64,000 nucleotides of DNA from Tenuifilaceae bacterium CYCD. GTDB lineage: Bacteria; Bacteroidota; Bacteroidia; Bacteroidales; Tenuifilaceae. Positions within the stretch are counted from its first letter, which is position 1. Every line of letters begins with the position of its first letter. The position numbers and the translations under genes were made by a program. The stretch lies in NCBI GenBank assembly GCA_036322835.1, contig AP027304.1, positions 2,108,001 through 2,172,000 of the forward strand, written 5' to 3'. Below the pieces are notes generated by a model that worked only from the letters and a program-made list of their open reading frames with translations, ran no database searches and was not told where the DNA came from. Positions 16,681-26,216 of this stretch are shown one piece after another.

Positions 16681-18360
16681 CTATTTATAGGAGAATGTAC
16701 TGCCTCCTAGAAATTCCCTTATTATAGAGGTTGGTGGAACTTCTTTGTCTGAAATAGGGGAGAAGTAACTTAGAAATTTTAATAATCGCATGGCTTCATC
16801 GTATTCAGGTTTATTCGATGGCACTTCCTGCAAAATTGGCTCGGCATAACTTTTTAGGATTCCAAACTCTAACAGAAGGGCTGAGTTGAACATTTCGTCG
16901 GCTTCCTCCTGGTAGGGGAATATATTTTTGTCTTCGCCACGTCTTACACTTTCCCATCGGTTTATAGTGTCGCAGGCGCTGTAGCCTCTGTAACGAAAAT
17001 CCCTTACAATTCTTCGGATTAGTCGGTTGTCGGTAGTTGGAATTCTGTTCATCCCATCGAAGGATAGGGAGGTTAGTGCCGATACGTAAACCTTGAATTT
17101 TTTATCGTTTGGAATTAATGGCGTTAGGTTGGGATTCAGTGCATGTATTCCTTCTATAACAATGATCCCATTTTTGTCGATTTTTAGTTTGGTGTTGTCG
17201 AAATAGCGTTTTCCCTGCTCAAACGAGAACTTGGGTAGCTCAATTTCTTCACCATTTAGCAGTTTAACTAAATCGTTATTAAAGCATTTTACGTCCAGCG
17301 CATCCAACGCTTCAAAGTCAAAATCGCCATTTTCATCGCGAGGTGTATCTTCTCGGTTAACAAAATAATTATCAAGCGATATCGTGTAAGGCTTAAGTCC
17401 ATTAACCTTTAGATGGACTGCCAGTCGTTTTGCAAAGGTTGTTTTTCCTGAAGATGATGGACCCGAGATTAAAATTATTTTGACTTTACCCGCTGCTGAA
17501 TGAATCTTATCGGCAATATAGGCTACTTTTTTTTCGTGAAGTGCTTCCGATATCTTGATAAGTTCACTTCCATCACCCTTTTTTACTTCTTCGTTAATAG
17601 CAGCAACACTTTCTACTCCTAAAATTTCAACCCAGTCTTTGTACTCCTGAAAAATATCGAACATTTGGTTTTGGAGCACAAGGTCTTCGACTTCATCTGG
17701 CTTAAAACGTTTTGGAATGCGAAGCAACATCCCATTGTAGTATTTTACTAAATCAAAAACCTTTAGGTATCCAGTCGAAGGAACCAAACTTCCAAAGAAG
17801 TAGTCGGAGATATCGCTTAGGTAGTATACCGAGGTGTATAACTTTGGACGGGTTATGAATAGTTTTGCTTTATCGTGATAGCCGGAGTTTTGGAATATTG
17901 TTACAGCATCGGATGTTAGTACCTTGTCGCGACGGAACGGTAAGTCTGCCGCAATTATTTCCCGCATTCTGTCGCAAATCGTAAATATTAAAGGTAATTC
18001 AAGCGGTTGGTTGCATCCATCTATCTCGCAGTAAAACCCTTTTGAAACTGAATGCTCGATGCGAACCTTGGAGTTTGGGATTGTATCACGAACGGCCTTT
18101 TGAAGTACGAAGAATAGTGAACGTTGATACATTCGCATCCCTGCTTGATGGGTAATATCGATAAACCGTATTGTTTTCGGTGTAAATACCTCGTATTCAA
18201 GTTCCTTGAGTTGGTTGTTTACCATTGCCCCTAGTATCTGATGCTTTAGTCTGATATCGAATATCCTAGCTATATCAAGTAGCGATAAACCAGGGGTAAT
18301 GTGTACTTTTTGATTTGTATTCTCAATTACAACTTCAACTTCGTTTCTCATAGGTGTCAT
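16681..18360 (-). CDS. Nucleoside kinase with N-terminal TGS and ThrRS-like domains
   Basis: A 559-residue protein of a family common in Bacteroidota and Firmicutes. Order: a TGS domain (about 5-65, VHITPGLSLLDIARIF), a threonyl-tRNA-synthetase-like accessory domain (about 70-230), and a uridine kinase/phosphoribulokinase-type domain (about 285-520) with P-loop ISGPSSSGKTTFAKRL and DNYFVNREDTPRDENG. Likely phosphorylates a nucleoside; the substrate is not settled from sequence. A second ATG three codons in is an equally possible start. It lies just downstream of murI. Confidence 0.9.
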   Translation of the reverse strand: MTPMRNEVEVVIENTNQKVHITPGLSLLDIARIFDIRLKHQILGAMVNNQLKELEYEVFTPKTIRFIDITHQAGMRMYQRSLFFVLQKAVRDTIPNSKVRIEHSVSKGFYCEIDGCNQPLELPLIFTICDRMREIIAADLPFRRDKVLTSDAVTIFQNSGYHDKAKLFITRPKLYTSVYYLSDISDYFFGSLVPSTGYLKVFDLVKYYNGMLLRIPKRFKPDEVEDLVLQNQMFDIFQEYKDWVEILGVESVAAINEEVKKGDGSELIKISEALHEKKVAYIADKIHSAAGKVKIILISGPSSSGKTTFAKRLAVHLKVNGLKPYTISLDNYFVNREDTPRDENGDFDFEALDALDVKCFNNDLVKLLNGEEIELPKFSFEQGKRYFDNTKLKIDKNGIIVIEGIHALNPNLTPLIPNDKKFKVYVSALTSLSFDGMNRIPTTDNRLIRRIVRDFRYRGYSACDTINRWESVRRGEDKNIFPYQEEADEMFNSALLLEFGILKSYAEPILQEVPSNKPEYDEAMRLLKFLSYFSPISDKEVPPTSIIREFLGGSTFSYK

Positions 18361-18397
18361 TTTCTAATAAATTTAGTAAAAATATTGTTGTGTATAG

Positions 18398-19231
18398 CTA
18401 ATCAGTGTCTAAACAAACTTCAATATTGTTGTAATATGAAATTTTATGGGGGTAGTTTCTTAATGACTCTGAATTATCTCTCAATGTTCTTAAAATTTCC
18501 GTGTTACTGCTGGAGTAGAATGCTATATTCTGAGTTGTATTTTTTTTAATGATCAGATTATTTTCTTCTAAAATTTTCTTTGCTTGTTTGGCTACTGCTG
18601 GTGCGGGATCTATTATATTAATCTCTTTTGGAAGAATCTTTTCTAGAATAGGTTTTAGAAATGGGTAGTGGGTGCAGCCTAGAACTAAATGATCGATATT
18701 GCAATCAATCATCGGTTCAACGTATTTTCGGAGAAGGAATTCTGCTTCGGAGGATTGCGCTTTACCCGACTCGACTAGTTCCACTAATCCTTCTCCAACC
18801 TGATAGCAAACATTAACATCCGAGGCATACTTTTTACTTGTTTCTATATACAGTCTTCCCTTAAAAGTTCCAGCAGTAGCAAGAACTCCAATGCTTTTTG
18901 TTTTTGTGTTAAGTGATGCTGGTTTTATTGCGGGTTCCATTCCAATGAATGGAACATTAAATGTTTTACGCAGATGATCAATCGCTGCTGCTGTTGCTGT
19001 GTTACATGCAACCACAATAAGTTTACATTCTTTCTCGAGTAGGAATTGAGTAATGCAGTCTGAAAGTTTTATTATCTCTTTGGGTGTTTTTGATCCGTAT
19101 GGGCAGTTTGCTGAGTCTCCAAAGTAGATGTAGGATTCGTTAGGCAAAGTTTTAACGAGTTCTGATAGAACTGATAAGCCACCAGCACCAGAATCAAATA
19201 TTCCTATTGGACTGTTTTGTGCCATTTCCAT
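18398..19231 (-). CDS. murI: Glutamate racemase
   Basis: A 277-residue enzyme supplying D-glutamate for peptidoglycan. The two catalytic cysteines are Cys76 in VACNTATAAA and Cys186 in LGCTHYPFL; the substrate loop IFDSGAGGLSVLSEL and FGDSANCPYG are present. A second ATG two codons in is also possible. It ends the outer-membrane cluster, separated from ompH by a terminator. Confidence 0.95.
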   Translation of the reverse strand: MEMAQNSPIGIFDSGAGGLSVLSELVKTLPNESYIYFGDSANCPYGSKTPKEIIKLSDCITQFLLEKECKLIVVACNTATAAAIDHLRKTFNVPFIGMEPAIKPASLNTKTKSIGVLATAGTFKGRLYIETSKKYASDVNVCYQVGEGLVELVESGKAQSSEAEFLLRKYVEPMIDCNIDHLVLGCTHYPFLKPILEKILPKEINIIDPAPAVAKQAKKILEENNLIIKKNTTQNIAFYSSSNTEILRTLRDNSESLRNYPHKISYYNNIEVCLDTD

Positions 19232-19257
19232 AAAATTTAGGGAAGGTAAAGGTATAA

Positions 19258-19294
19258 ATAAAAAGGGGATAAACTGAATTAACAGTTATCCCCT
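19258..19294 (-). terminator. Terminator downstream of the ompH pair
   Basis: On the minus strand GGGGATAACTG pairs with CAGTTTATCCCC (one bulged base) around a short AT loop and is followed by TTTTTATTT. It lies about 20 bp after the stop of the downstream ompH gene and before murI. Confidence 0.65.
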
Positions 19295-19314
19295 GGAATG
19301 TTGTAACTGGAGAA

Positions 19315-19836
19315 TTATTTTGTAATTCCTAGTTCTTTCTTTACTAAAGGCATTAAATCAGTACTTTGCTCTGAGTAATACAATAAAACGCCTTCGCTAA
19401 CGTCAAAAACATAAATGAAATTGTTAGCCTTTGCAACTTTCTTAATGGCATCATCTGCTTTATCAACAACAGGTTTCATTGTTTCTGCCCGGTAGCGTTG
19501 GTAATCTTGTTCTGCCGTTTGTTGGAATTCCTGAGCGCGTTGTTGCATTTCCTGCAATTCTTTCTCTTTCATTTCACGAATAGCATCGGATAAAGTGGCG
19601 CGCTTTTGAACATAGTCTTGGTATTTTTTATTGAATTCCACTTGAAGTTCTTCTATTTGATTTTGAAGATCTTGTGTGTAGTTTTTTAATTTAGCTTCAG
19701 CGCTATCTCTCTCTGGCATTGCAGCTAATAACTCTTGACTGTTTATATGGCCAAATTTAAGATTTTGCGCGGTTGCATTTACCCCAGCAATCGAAACGAT
19801 TGCTCCAACAAGAAGAAATGTTAATAGTTGTCTCAT
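19315..19836 (-). CDS. OmpH/Skp family periplasmic chaperone (second copy)
   Basis: A 173-residue secreted protein: signal peptide (LTFLLVGAIVSIAGVNATAQ), then a long charged coiled coil (about 45-125, EELQVEFNKKYQDYVQKRAT) between short beta strands (KFGHINSQELLAAMPE; FIYVFDVSEGVLLYYSEQST), the Skp architecture. Skp trimers hold unfolded outer-membrane proteins for delivery to BamA, encoded just upstream. The gene follows another ompH by 37 bp. Confidence 0.92.
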   Translation of the reverse strand: MRQLLTFLLVGAIVSIAGVNATAQNLKFGHINSQELLAAMPERDSAEAKLKNYTQDLQNQIEELQVEFNKKYQDYVQKRATLSDAIREMKEKELQEMQQRAQEFQQTAEQDYQRYRAETMKPVVDKADDAIKKVAKANNFIYVFDVSEGVLLYYSEQSTDLMPLVKKELGITK

Positions 19837-19873
19837 GGTTTATTTATTTAGTTTTAGCAAATATAGCAATTAA

Positions 19874-20383
19874 TTACTTATAGCCAAGCTTCTGAAGCAC
19901 CTCTTCGCTTTTGTCGTGGCGTGGATTGGTGTATAGCATGTTTGGCGAAGCTGCAGAGTCGAAAATAACCGCGTATCCTCCTTCAACGGCAATTTCCTTT
20001 ACCGTGTTAAATACTTGATCCTGGATTGGTTTTACTAGTTCCTCCCTTTTTTTGAAAAGCATTCCATCTTTGCCAAAGTATTTCATCTGCAATTCTTTGG
20101 TATCCCTTTCTTTAGCGATAATTTCTTCTTCACGCTTCTTTTTCATCTCTTCGGTAAGTAGAACCTTTTCGGCTTGATAGTCTTTGTACATTTTGTCTAC
20201 TTCGGCGTAACGTTCTTCGATTTCTTTCTGGTATTGTTCCGAAAGTTTGTCCAGTTGCTCTTGAGCCGCTTTGTAGGATGGAATCTTTTTTAAGATGTAG
20301 TCAGTATCCACAAAAGCAAATTTTTGTGCCCAAAGATTCATTCCAAACAGCAGAACAACTATTGTTAAAATTGCTTTTTTCAT
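19874..20383 (-). CDS. OmpH/Skp family periplasmic chaperone (first copy)
   Basis: A 169-residue Skp-like protein with a signal peptide (AILTIVVLLFGMNLWAQ) and KFAFVDTDYILKKIPSYKAA followed by a coiled-coil arm rich in Glu and Lys (about 45-110). The C-terminal strand reads YAVIFDSAASPNMLYTNP. It lies about 85 bp after bamA on the same strand. The tandem ompH pair after bamA is a conserved Bacteroidota arrangement; the copies differ enough that they may have distinct clients or form hetero-oligomers (inference). Confidence 0.92.
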   Translation of the reverse strand: MKKAILTIVVLLFGMNLWAQKFAFVDTDYILKKIPSYKAAQEQLDKLSEQYQKEIEERYAEVDKMYKDYQAEKVLLTEEMKKKREEEIIAKERDTKELQMKYFGKDGMLFKKREELVKPIQDQVFNTVKEIAVEGGYAVIFDSAASPNMLYTNPRHDKSEEVLQKLGYK

Positions 20384-20467
20384 GGTTTATATTGTTGCGA
20401 TTTAGGTTTTGTTAGCAATTAATTTGCCAAATTTATCAATAGGTCTCTTTGCAATTGTTAAGCAAGG

Positions 20468-22936
20468 TTAAAACGGCATGCCTATTACAAAGTGAAACTG
20501 GCCTTTGTGTGCATTAGGATGGTCTTCAATTTTGTCGAAACCATAGCCCCAGTCAATACCTAGCATCCCGAGCATAGGCAAGAACATCCTTGCGCCTATC
20601 CCGGCAGAACGATGCACATTGAATGGACTGAAACTATCCGGTTCTATCCATGCATTACCAGCTTCTAAAAAGCCGAGAACATATATAGCCGCTTGGGGTT
20701 TTAGGGATATGGGGTATCTTAATTCGAATGTGTATTTATCATAAATATGGCCAGCCGAAATACCGTTATCATCTACGGGGGTTAGCGATCCATTATTATA
20801 ACCTCTAAGTCCAATTGTTTCTCTACCGTACAGGTTATATCCTGACATTCCGTCTCCACCTAAGTCAAAACCTTCAAAGGGAGAATATCCAACATCTTTG
20901 TTATAAAAACCTAAATATCCCATTTGAAAGTTGGTATATAATACCAAGTTGTCTACAAGCGCTAGGTACCATTGAAATCTTCCTGTCCATTTGTGGTATT
21001 CAATCCATTTTGCTTTTTCAGCTGAAGTCATGGTTTCGTAGTTTTTCCCATTCCACATGGAGTATGGAAGGGTTAGCTGTAACGATAACGAAAGGTTTGA
21101 GCCTCTTCGAGGATAAATTATTTGATCGGTGGAATTTCTTCCAAGAGTAATTTTATAGCTTAAATTGTTTGACCATCCATTGTCAAAACTAAAATACCCA
21201 GTCCAGTTTTTGAGATGATAGTTTTGTATGCTAACCTCGTTTTGTAAGGTGAAGTAATCATCGGGCCATTTCAGTCTGGTTCCGATACCCAGCGATGCTC
21301 CTGTTACTTTGAAAAATTTATTGCTTGTTTGGTAAAAATAATTACTTCCACTTTGGATTTGATGGTATATTGAGAAGGATAGGTTTGTGGGTTTTTTCCC
21401 GCCGAGCCAAGGTTCGGAGAATGATAAACTGAATGATTTGTAGTATGTTCCGTTGGTCGATGCGCGTAGAGCTAATGATTGGCTATCGCCAGAGGGAATT
21501 GGCCTCCATGCATTTTTATCGAAAACCCTCCTAATTGAAAAATTTGAAAATCGTATTCCAACAGTACCCACAAACATATTGTTGCCCCAGCCACCTGAGA
21601 GTTCTAGTTGATCGTTTGCCTTTTCCTCGAGCACGTACTTAAGGTCAACCTTTTTTTCTGCGGGATTTAAATTGATAGGTTTACAGTCGAGTTTTTCCGG
21701 GTCAAAATGTCCCATTTGTCCAAGTTCTCTGATAGTCCTTGTGATTTCAGTTTTGCTAAAAAGGTAACCTGGTTTTGACCAAATCTCTCGGCGAATTACG
21801 TGTTCATTGGTTTTTGTATTTCCTGCAATAACGACTCTATTAATAGTGGCTTGATCCCCTTCGTATATTCGCATTTCAATATCTACGGAATCATTTTGAA
21901 TGTTTTTTTCTACTGGCTCTAGTTGAAAGAATAGATATCCGTCATCCATGTATAGTGTACTGACGGAATTTTCATCGGTGAAGAGCCTTTTCTCTAAAAG
22001 GGATTTATCATAAACATCGCCTTTTTTCATTCCTAACATTGAGGATAGCGCGTCGGCGGGTAGTTTTGTGTTGCCGATCCAATCAATGCTTCGGATGTGA
22101 TATTGGGATCCTTCCTTTATGGAGAACTTAATTCCAATTCTATTGTTTCGAATGCGGTAAATGGAGTCTTTTAAAATTCTCGAGTCACGATAGCCATGTT
22201 CATTATAAAATGCTATTAGATTATCTTTACTTTCCTCGTAATCAGCCTCAATGAATTTGGCCGATTTGAATATGTTTATATCTCTACGGTGGATTTTCTT
22301 TAGGGCTCTTCTTAACCTTGCATCTTTGTATGCAACATTTCCGTCAAAGTCAATCTCTCCAATTTTTACTTTACCGTTTTTCTTTATGTTGAATGTTAAT
22401 TTTATTCCATTATGAACTACAGTGTCGTTTTTTTGGATTGGCTCCACTTCAACATTTAAAAATCCTTTGGCTCTATAATGTTTTTTTATTATTAGAATGC
22501 TATTCTCAAGAATACTTTCTGTGATTTGACCGCCTGGACGCAGGTTTATTTTTTCTTTAAGATCATCAATTTCGCCTTTTCTTACGCCTTCAAAGTTGAC
22601 AGAAGCAATTCGAGGCTGTTCTTGTAGGTAGATATCTATATAGATGTCGGATCCATCGATTCTGCTTGCGGATATTTTTACGTCGGAAAACAGGCCTTGA
22701 TTCCATAGTTTTTTGATGGCATTGGTTACGGCATCGCCTGGAACCATAATGGAATCGCCTACACTAATACCTGATACGGAAATTAATACTCCAGGGTCTA
22801 AAAAATTAAGACCAGAAACATTGATTTCTTTTATAAGGTATTTTTTGGGAGATTCATAGCTGAAAACGTCTTCTTGTGCAGTTGCAGCAAGACTTGCTGT
22901 AAATAATACAAATGCTAGTAATTTCAGTTTTAACAT
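20468..22936 (-). CDS. bamA: Outer-membrane protein assembly factor BamA
   Basis: About 822 residues. ATG 22934-22936 is chosen because it starts a good signal peptide (LKLKLLAFVLFTASLAATAQ); the longer reading to 22999 runs into a leader hairpin. Five POTRA-like repeats span about 25-400 (e.g. LIKEINVSGLNFLDPGVLIS, RIASVNFEGVRKGEID), followed by a 16-strand Omp85 barrel ending in GQFHFVIGMPF, a C-terminal aromatic typical of barrel proteins. Core of the BAM complex that folds outer-membrane proteins. Upstream is uppS; downstream are the Skp chaperones. Confidence 0.95.
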   Translation of the reverse strand: MLKLKLLAFVLFTASLAATAQEDVFSYESPKKYLIKEINVSGLNFLDPGVLISVSGISVGDSIMVPGDAVTNAIKKLWNQGLFSDVKISASRIDGSDIYIDIYLQEQPRIASVNFEGVRKGEIDDLKEKINLRPGGQITESILENSILIIKKHYRAKGFLNVEVEPIQKNDTVVHNGIKLTFNIKKNGKVKIGEIDFDGNVAYKDARLRRALKKIHRRDINIFKSAKFIEADYEESKDNLIAFYNEHGYRDSRILKDSIYRIRNNRIGIKFSIKEGSQYHIRSIDWIGNTKLPADALSSMLGMKKGDVYDKSLLEKRLFTDENSVSTLYMDDGYLFFQLEPVEKNIQNDSVDIEMRIYEGDQATINRVVIAGNTKTNEHVIRREIWSKPGYLFSKTEITRTIRELGQMGHFDPEKLDCKPINLNPAEKKVDLKYVLEEKANDQLELSGGWGNNMFVGTVGIRFSNFSIRRVFDKNAWRPIPSGDSQSLALRASTNGTYYKSFSLSFSEPWLGGKKPTNLSFSIYHQIQSGSNYFYQTSNKFFKVTGASLGIGTRLKWPDDYFTLQNEVSIQNYHLKNWTGYFSFDNGWSNNLSYKITLGRNSTDQIIYPRRGSNLSLSLQLTLPYSMWNGKNYETMTSAEKAKWIEYHKWTGRFQWYLALVDNLVLYTNFQMGYLGFYNKDVGYSPFEGFDLGGDGMSGYNLYGRETIGLRGYNNGSLTPVDDNGISAGHIYDKYTFELRYPISLKPQAAIYVLGFLEAGNAWIEPDSFSPFNVHRSAGIGARMFLPMLGMLGIDWGYGFDKIEDHPNAHKGQFHFVIGMPF

Positions 22937-22985
22937 ATATTCAAATAGTTGCTCATTAACAAGGTCGTAAAAATAGTATAAATTC

Positions 22986-23008
22986 CAAAGCATAGCCATT
23001 ATGCTTTG
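22986..23008 (-). promoter_or_regulatory. Hairpin in the bamA leader
   Basis: Perfect 9-bp inverted repeat CAAAGCATA (22986-22994) / TATGCTTTG (23000-23008) with a 5-nt loop, inside the predicted bamA leader and about 50 nt before the start codon. No T-tract follows, so it is unlikely to be a simple terminator. It could be an RNA structure or a protein-binding site. Confidence 0.45.
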
Positions 23009-23028
23009 ATTTTTATATCAAAAACGGT

Positions 23029-23059
23029 CAAATATAAATAAACATGATGGTTGTAACAA
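23029..23059 (-). promoter_or_regulatory. Predicted promoter for bamA
   Basis: On the minus strand TTG (23059-23057), 20 bp, then TATATTTG (23036-23029), a full consensus match. It lies just past the uppS stop, giving bamA its own promoter with a leader of about 85 nt. Confidence 0.6.
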
Positions 23060-23079
23060 GCTAAAATCTACAAAATCGA

Positions 23080-23817
23080 CTAGAGCTGTTCACTTGTTTT
23101 GCCAAATCGCCGCTCTCGCTTTTGATATTCTATGACAGCTTTGAAGAATTCATCTTTTGTAAAATCTGGCCAAAGCACAGGGGTGAAGTATAGTTCTGCG
23201 TAAGCCAGTTGCCATAGTAAGAAATTACTAAGTCTAATTTCACCACTCGTTCGTATCATTAGTGCTGGGTCAGGAATTCCTGCAGTGTCTAAGTATTGGG
23301 CAAATAGATCAGAGTTTATTTCGTTTGGATTTATTTTGCCGGTTTTTGTTTCTGCAATAATCTTCTTGGTTGCTTCAACAATTTCGTTTCTAGCTCCGTA
23401 GCTGAGCGCAAGGATTGCCGTGAGAGTTTTGCAATGTGCTGTACGGGATAATCCATCTTGGAGTTTTTCCTTGACATTTTTTGGGAGTGAGTCAATGTCA
23501 CCTATGGTTAATAACCGAATATCGTTTTTAAGTAACGTATCTATTTCGGAATTAATGGTGTCAACAAGCAGACCCATTAGTGCATCAACTTCAGATTTTG
23601 GTCTATTCCAATTCTCTGAAGAGAATGCATATAAGGTTAGATACTTAACTCCTATTTCGCCAGCAGCCTCGGTTGCCGCTCTTACGGCCTTAACCCCATT
23701 TTGATGTCCAAAAATTCTCTGATTCCCTCGTTGTTGAGCCCAGCGTCCATTGCCGTCCATTATAATGGCAACGTGTTGAGGAACTTTTTCTCGGTTTATC
23801 TGATCAATTAATGCCAT
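23080..23817 (-). CDS. uppS: Isoprenyl transferase (undecaprenyl diphosphate synthase)
   Basis: A 245-residue cis-prenyltransferase making the C55 lipid carrier for peptidoglycan and surface glycans. Signatures: VAIIMDGNGRWAQQRG with the catalytic Asp, LTLYAFSSENWNRP, and the C-terminal IRTSGEIRLSNFLLWQLAYAE followed by FTPVLWPDF. Its product is also the carrier needed by the glycosyltransferase operon at 38-44 kb. It ends 11 bp downstream of a barrel gene. Confidence 0.96.
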   Translation of the reverse strand: MALIDQINREKVPQHVAIIMDGNGRWAQQRGNQRIFGHQNGVKAVRAATEAAGEIGVKYLTLYAFSSENWNRPKSEVDALMGLLVDTINSEIDTLLKNDIRLLTIGDIDSLPKNVKEKLQDGLSRTAHCKTLTAILALSYGARNEIVEATKKIIAETKTGKINPNEINSDLFAQYLDTAGIPDPALMIRTSGEIRLSNFLLWQLAYAELYFTPVLWPDFTKDEFFKAVIEYQKRERRFGKTSEQL

Positions 23818-23828
23818 GTTGTTTTATG

Positions 23829-24491
23829 TTACTTGTATGCTGGGCACGTTTCCCCATTGTTGTATAAACGATAAGTATATATTAATCCAATAAAAGATGT
23901 CCAATCATTGTTGTGAATGAAAACACTTTTCCCGTCATTGGGCGCAGAGTAGTTGTCAATATCGTCGGAGAATGTCTTATGGAATTGCCATTCAAGTGCA
24001 AGCGTATGACGTTGTCCCGATGTGTATTTTAATCCAAGACCAAATGGTATGTTAGGAATTATGGTTCCTCCGATTTGTGAAACTCCAATTCCAAGATTTA
24101 CAAAGGGAGATAATTTGCCTTTCCGATCGGTGATTGGATTAAAACTTACAAAGTTAAATTCCCCCATAAATTCAGCATTAAGGAAGGTTTTGCTAAAGTC
24201 GCTTTTAGTGACGGATGGAAGATATGCGTTGCCGGTATAAGATCCTGATATGTTGCCGTATAGAGCAGATGCTCTGAGTGAATAGTAATTATTTAAGTTG
24301 TAACGGAATATAACACCTAAGCCAAATGATGGTTTGTGAAAAGGAGCATTTTCATTAAAATCACCATAGTAATAAGTTCCTCCGAGTTGTATTCCAACAT
24401 CACGTTTATCCTGAGAATATATCTTTTGAAAAGATACAATGAAAATTAAAAAGACGATTATACTGCTTAACCTCGAATAATTTAAAACCAT
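23829..24491 (-). CDS. DUF6089-like outer-membrane beta-barrel protein
   Basis: A 220-residue protein with a signal peptide (SIIVFLIFIVSFQKIYSQ) and barrel-like strands beginning DVGIQLGGTYYYGDFNE, a pattern I associate with DUF6089 proteins found between nadK and uppS in Bacteroidota. Further strands include NLNNYYSLRASALYGN and GKLSPFVNLGIGVSQIGG. Its start overlaps the stop of the upstream barrel gene by 10 bp, so the two are coupled. Role unknown; genetic linkage to bamA suggests outer-membrane biogenesis. Confidence 0.85.
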   Translation of the reverse strand: MVLNYSRLSSIIVFLIFIVSFQKIYSQDKRDVGIQLGGTYYYGDFNENAPFHKPSFGLGVIFRYNLNNYYSLRASALYGNISGSYTGNAYLPSVTKSDFSKTFLNAEFMGEFNFVSFNPITDRKGKLSPFVNLGIGVSQIGGTIIPNIPFGLGLKYTSGQRHTLALEWQFHKTFSDDIDNYSAPNDGKSVFIHNNDWTSFIGLIYTYRLYNNGETCPAYK

Positions 24492-25237
24492 TTAACTGAC
24501 TTTTTAATGAATTTCTCGTACGAAATCCTGTAGTATAGTTTAAAACTTAGGGTGTAGTACACATCGTTATGTTTTGACTGGCTTGGCGAAAATCCATCTA
24601 TATAATCTGACAGGACGTATCGTGCACCTAATTCAGCGCCCAACAATGTTCTAGGAAGCAGTTGATATTTTACTCCAACTCCAAACGGAATTACTGTAGC
24701 GAATTTCTGAGTATTGTCAAATCTATCTGAAGTGACAAGATTTAACCTAGGGGTAACTTTGTAAAATAATCCTCCTGTTCCCGCAAAAACATACAAACTG
24801 AACGGTTTGTTTATTTTTCTTAAGCCTCCACGGAGATCCATGACGCTGTAGAAGTAGTTTTGGCTACTTTCTGGAATAAGAAAAAACATTGCAGTGGCTG
24901 TTACTTCTGTGGTAAATGTGGAAAACCCGTAGTTTCTTGCCTCGTTGCGGGAGCCTTCGTCTGTGTTGCCTAAGTAACCAATATTCGTGGCTCCTTGAAC
25001 GTAAAGTGCTTCATTAAGCCTGAAGATTGCGCCAAACGAAATGCCGCTTCGCACAGCTCTGTAGCTTATATCCTTGATACCTAGTATACTACTAGAACTT
25101 GCAGATCCTCCAATGTCCCCAAAGTAATGGTTTATAGGAATTCCTGCAAAGACTTCAACTCTGTTCCGTTTCCATGTTTGGGAATATCCTGTTATTGCAA
25201 TCGTTAGTAAAAGAAATATGGAGATAGTTCTTTTCAT
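24482..25237 (-). CDS. Outer-membrane beta-barrel protein
   Basis: A 251-residue secreted protein (ISIFLLLTIAITGYSQ signal) with alternating barrel strands: NRVEVFAGIPINHYFGDIGG, LYVQGATNIGYLGNTDEG, FATVIPFGVGVKYQLLP, and a terminal aromatic (KWF). It appears related to the DUF6089-like gene it overlaps by 10 bp. A TATATTTG element at 25262-25255 on the minus strand could be its -7 box, but no good TTG is at the right distance. Function unknown. Confidence 0.83.
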   Translation of the reverse strand: MKRTISIFLLLTIAITGYSQTWKRNRVEVFAGIPINHYFGDIGGSASSSSILGIKDISYRAVRSGISFGAIFRLNEALYVQGATNIGYLGNTDEGSRNEARNYGFSTFTTEVTATAMFFLIPESSQNYFYSVMDLRGGLRKINKPFSLYVFAGTGGLFYKVTPRLNLVTSDRFDNTQKFATVIPFGVGVKYQLLPRTLLGAELGARYVLSDYIDGFSPSQSKHNDVYYTLSFKLYYRISYEKFIKKSVKWF

Positions 25238-25327
25238 CTAATTTTTTTTCAGTACAAATATAAAAACAAATTTAATTATTTATTGGTTTAATAAAACGTT
25301 GATTTTTTGATGGATATTGTTCCATGT

Positions 25328-26206
25328 TTAATTCCGTTTATCAACTCCCCATAGTAACTTGCCTCTTAGAGTCTTGTAAAATGTTGTTTTTTCTAGGCAA
25401 ATTATTTCGGCTTGAAATGGTGCTTTCTTTAGAGTGATTGTCAATGGAGATTTGCATACTATGTTTTTAGAATCAAGAGAAATTAGCACGTTGCCATCAC
25501 GCCCCGATGCTTCTAATTTAAGTGTGCATGTGTCGGGGATAACCAGAGGCCTAACCGTGAGATGATGCGGGGCTATTGCTGAAAGAATTAATGCGGAAAC
25601 TTTTGGACTAACAATTGGTCCTCCTACGCTTAGAGAGTAAGCGGTGGATCCTGTTGGGGTAGACACGATTAATCCATCGGCCCAGTAGGTGCTAAGGTAT
25701 TCATCATCAATATAGGCGTTGACTTTCAACATTGCTGTTCCTGATTTCTGAATTGTAAAGTCGTTTAGCGCATATGGAAATTCAGAGAATAATATCGATT
25801 CGGACGAAATTTCAATCATGCTACGTTTTTCAATCTTATACTTTTCGGAGATTAACATGTCTATTGCATCTTTCATTTCTAAGATAGATATATTTGCCAA
25901 GAAACCCAGCCGGCCAAAATTTATTCCCATAATCGGGATACCAGCGTTTTGAACAAATGCAACCGATTCAAGAAATGTGCCATCACCACCTAGGCTAATC
26001 ATAAAATGCACCTTTCCTTCGATGTCTTCTTGTTGATTGTATGTTTTTTTAACTTGAGGAGTGAATAACAATCTATCTTTAAGGTAGTTTAACAAAGGGC
26101 TATATATCCAAATATCAACCTTGTGCTCTTCCAGTTGATTAAACAAATCTTTTAATGTGCTTGTGTATTCAGGATCGATATGTTTTCCGTAAATGGCAAT
26201 AATCAT
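25328..26206 (-). CDS. nadK: NAD kinase
   Basis: A 292-residue enzyme converting NAD to NADP. Motifs: SLGGDGTFLESV (the GGDGT loop), GINFGRLGFLANI, and SYSLSVGGPIVSP. The C-terminal beta domain is complete. It lies between the CBS protein (10 bp upstream) and the barrel genes, an order conserved across Bacteroidota, next to pdxJ, another cofactor gene. Confidence 0.96.
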   Translation of the reverse strand: MIIAIYGKHIDPEYTSTLKDLFNQLEEHKVDIWIYSPLLNYLKDRLLFTPQVKKTYNQQEDIEGKVHFMISLGGDGTFLESVAFVQNAGIPIMGINFGRLGFLANISILEMKDAIDMLISEKYKIEKRSMIEISSESILFSEFPYALNDFTIQKSGTAMLKVNAYIDDEYLSTYWADGLIVSTPTGSTAYSLSVGGPIVSPKVSALILSAIAPHHLTVRPLVIPDTCTLKLEASGRDGNVLISLDSKNIVCKSPLTITLKKAPFQAEIICLEKTTFYKTLRGKLLWGVDKRN

Positions 26207-26216
26207 GATATAAAAA

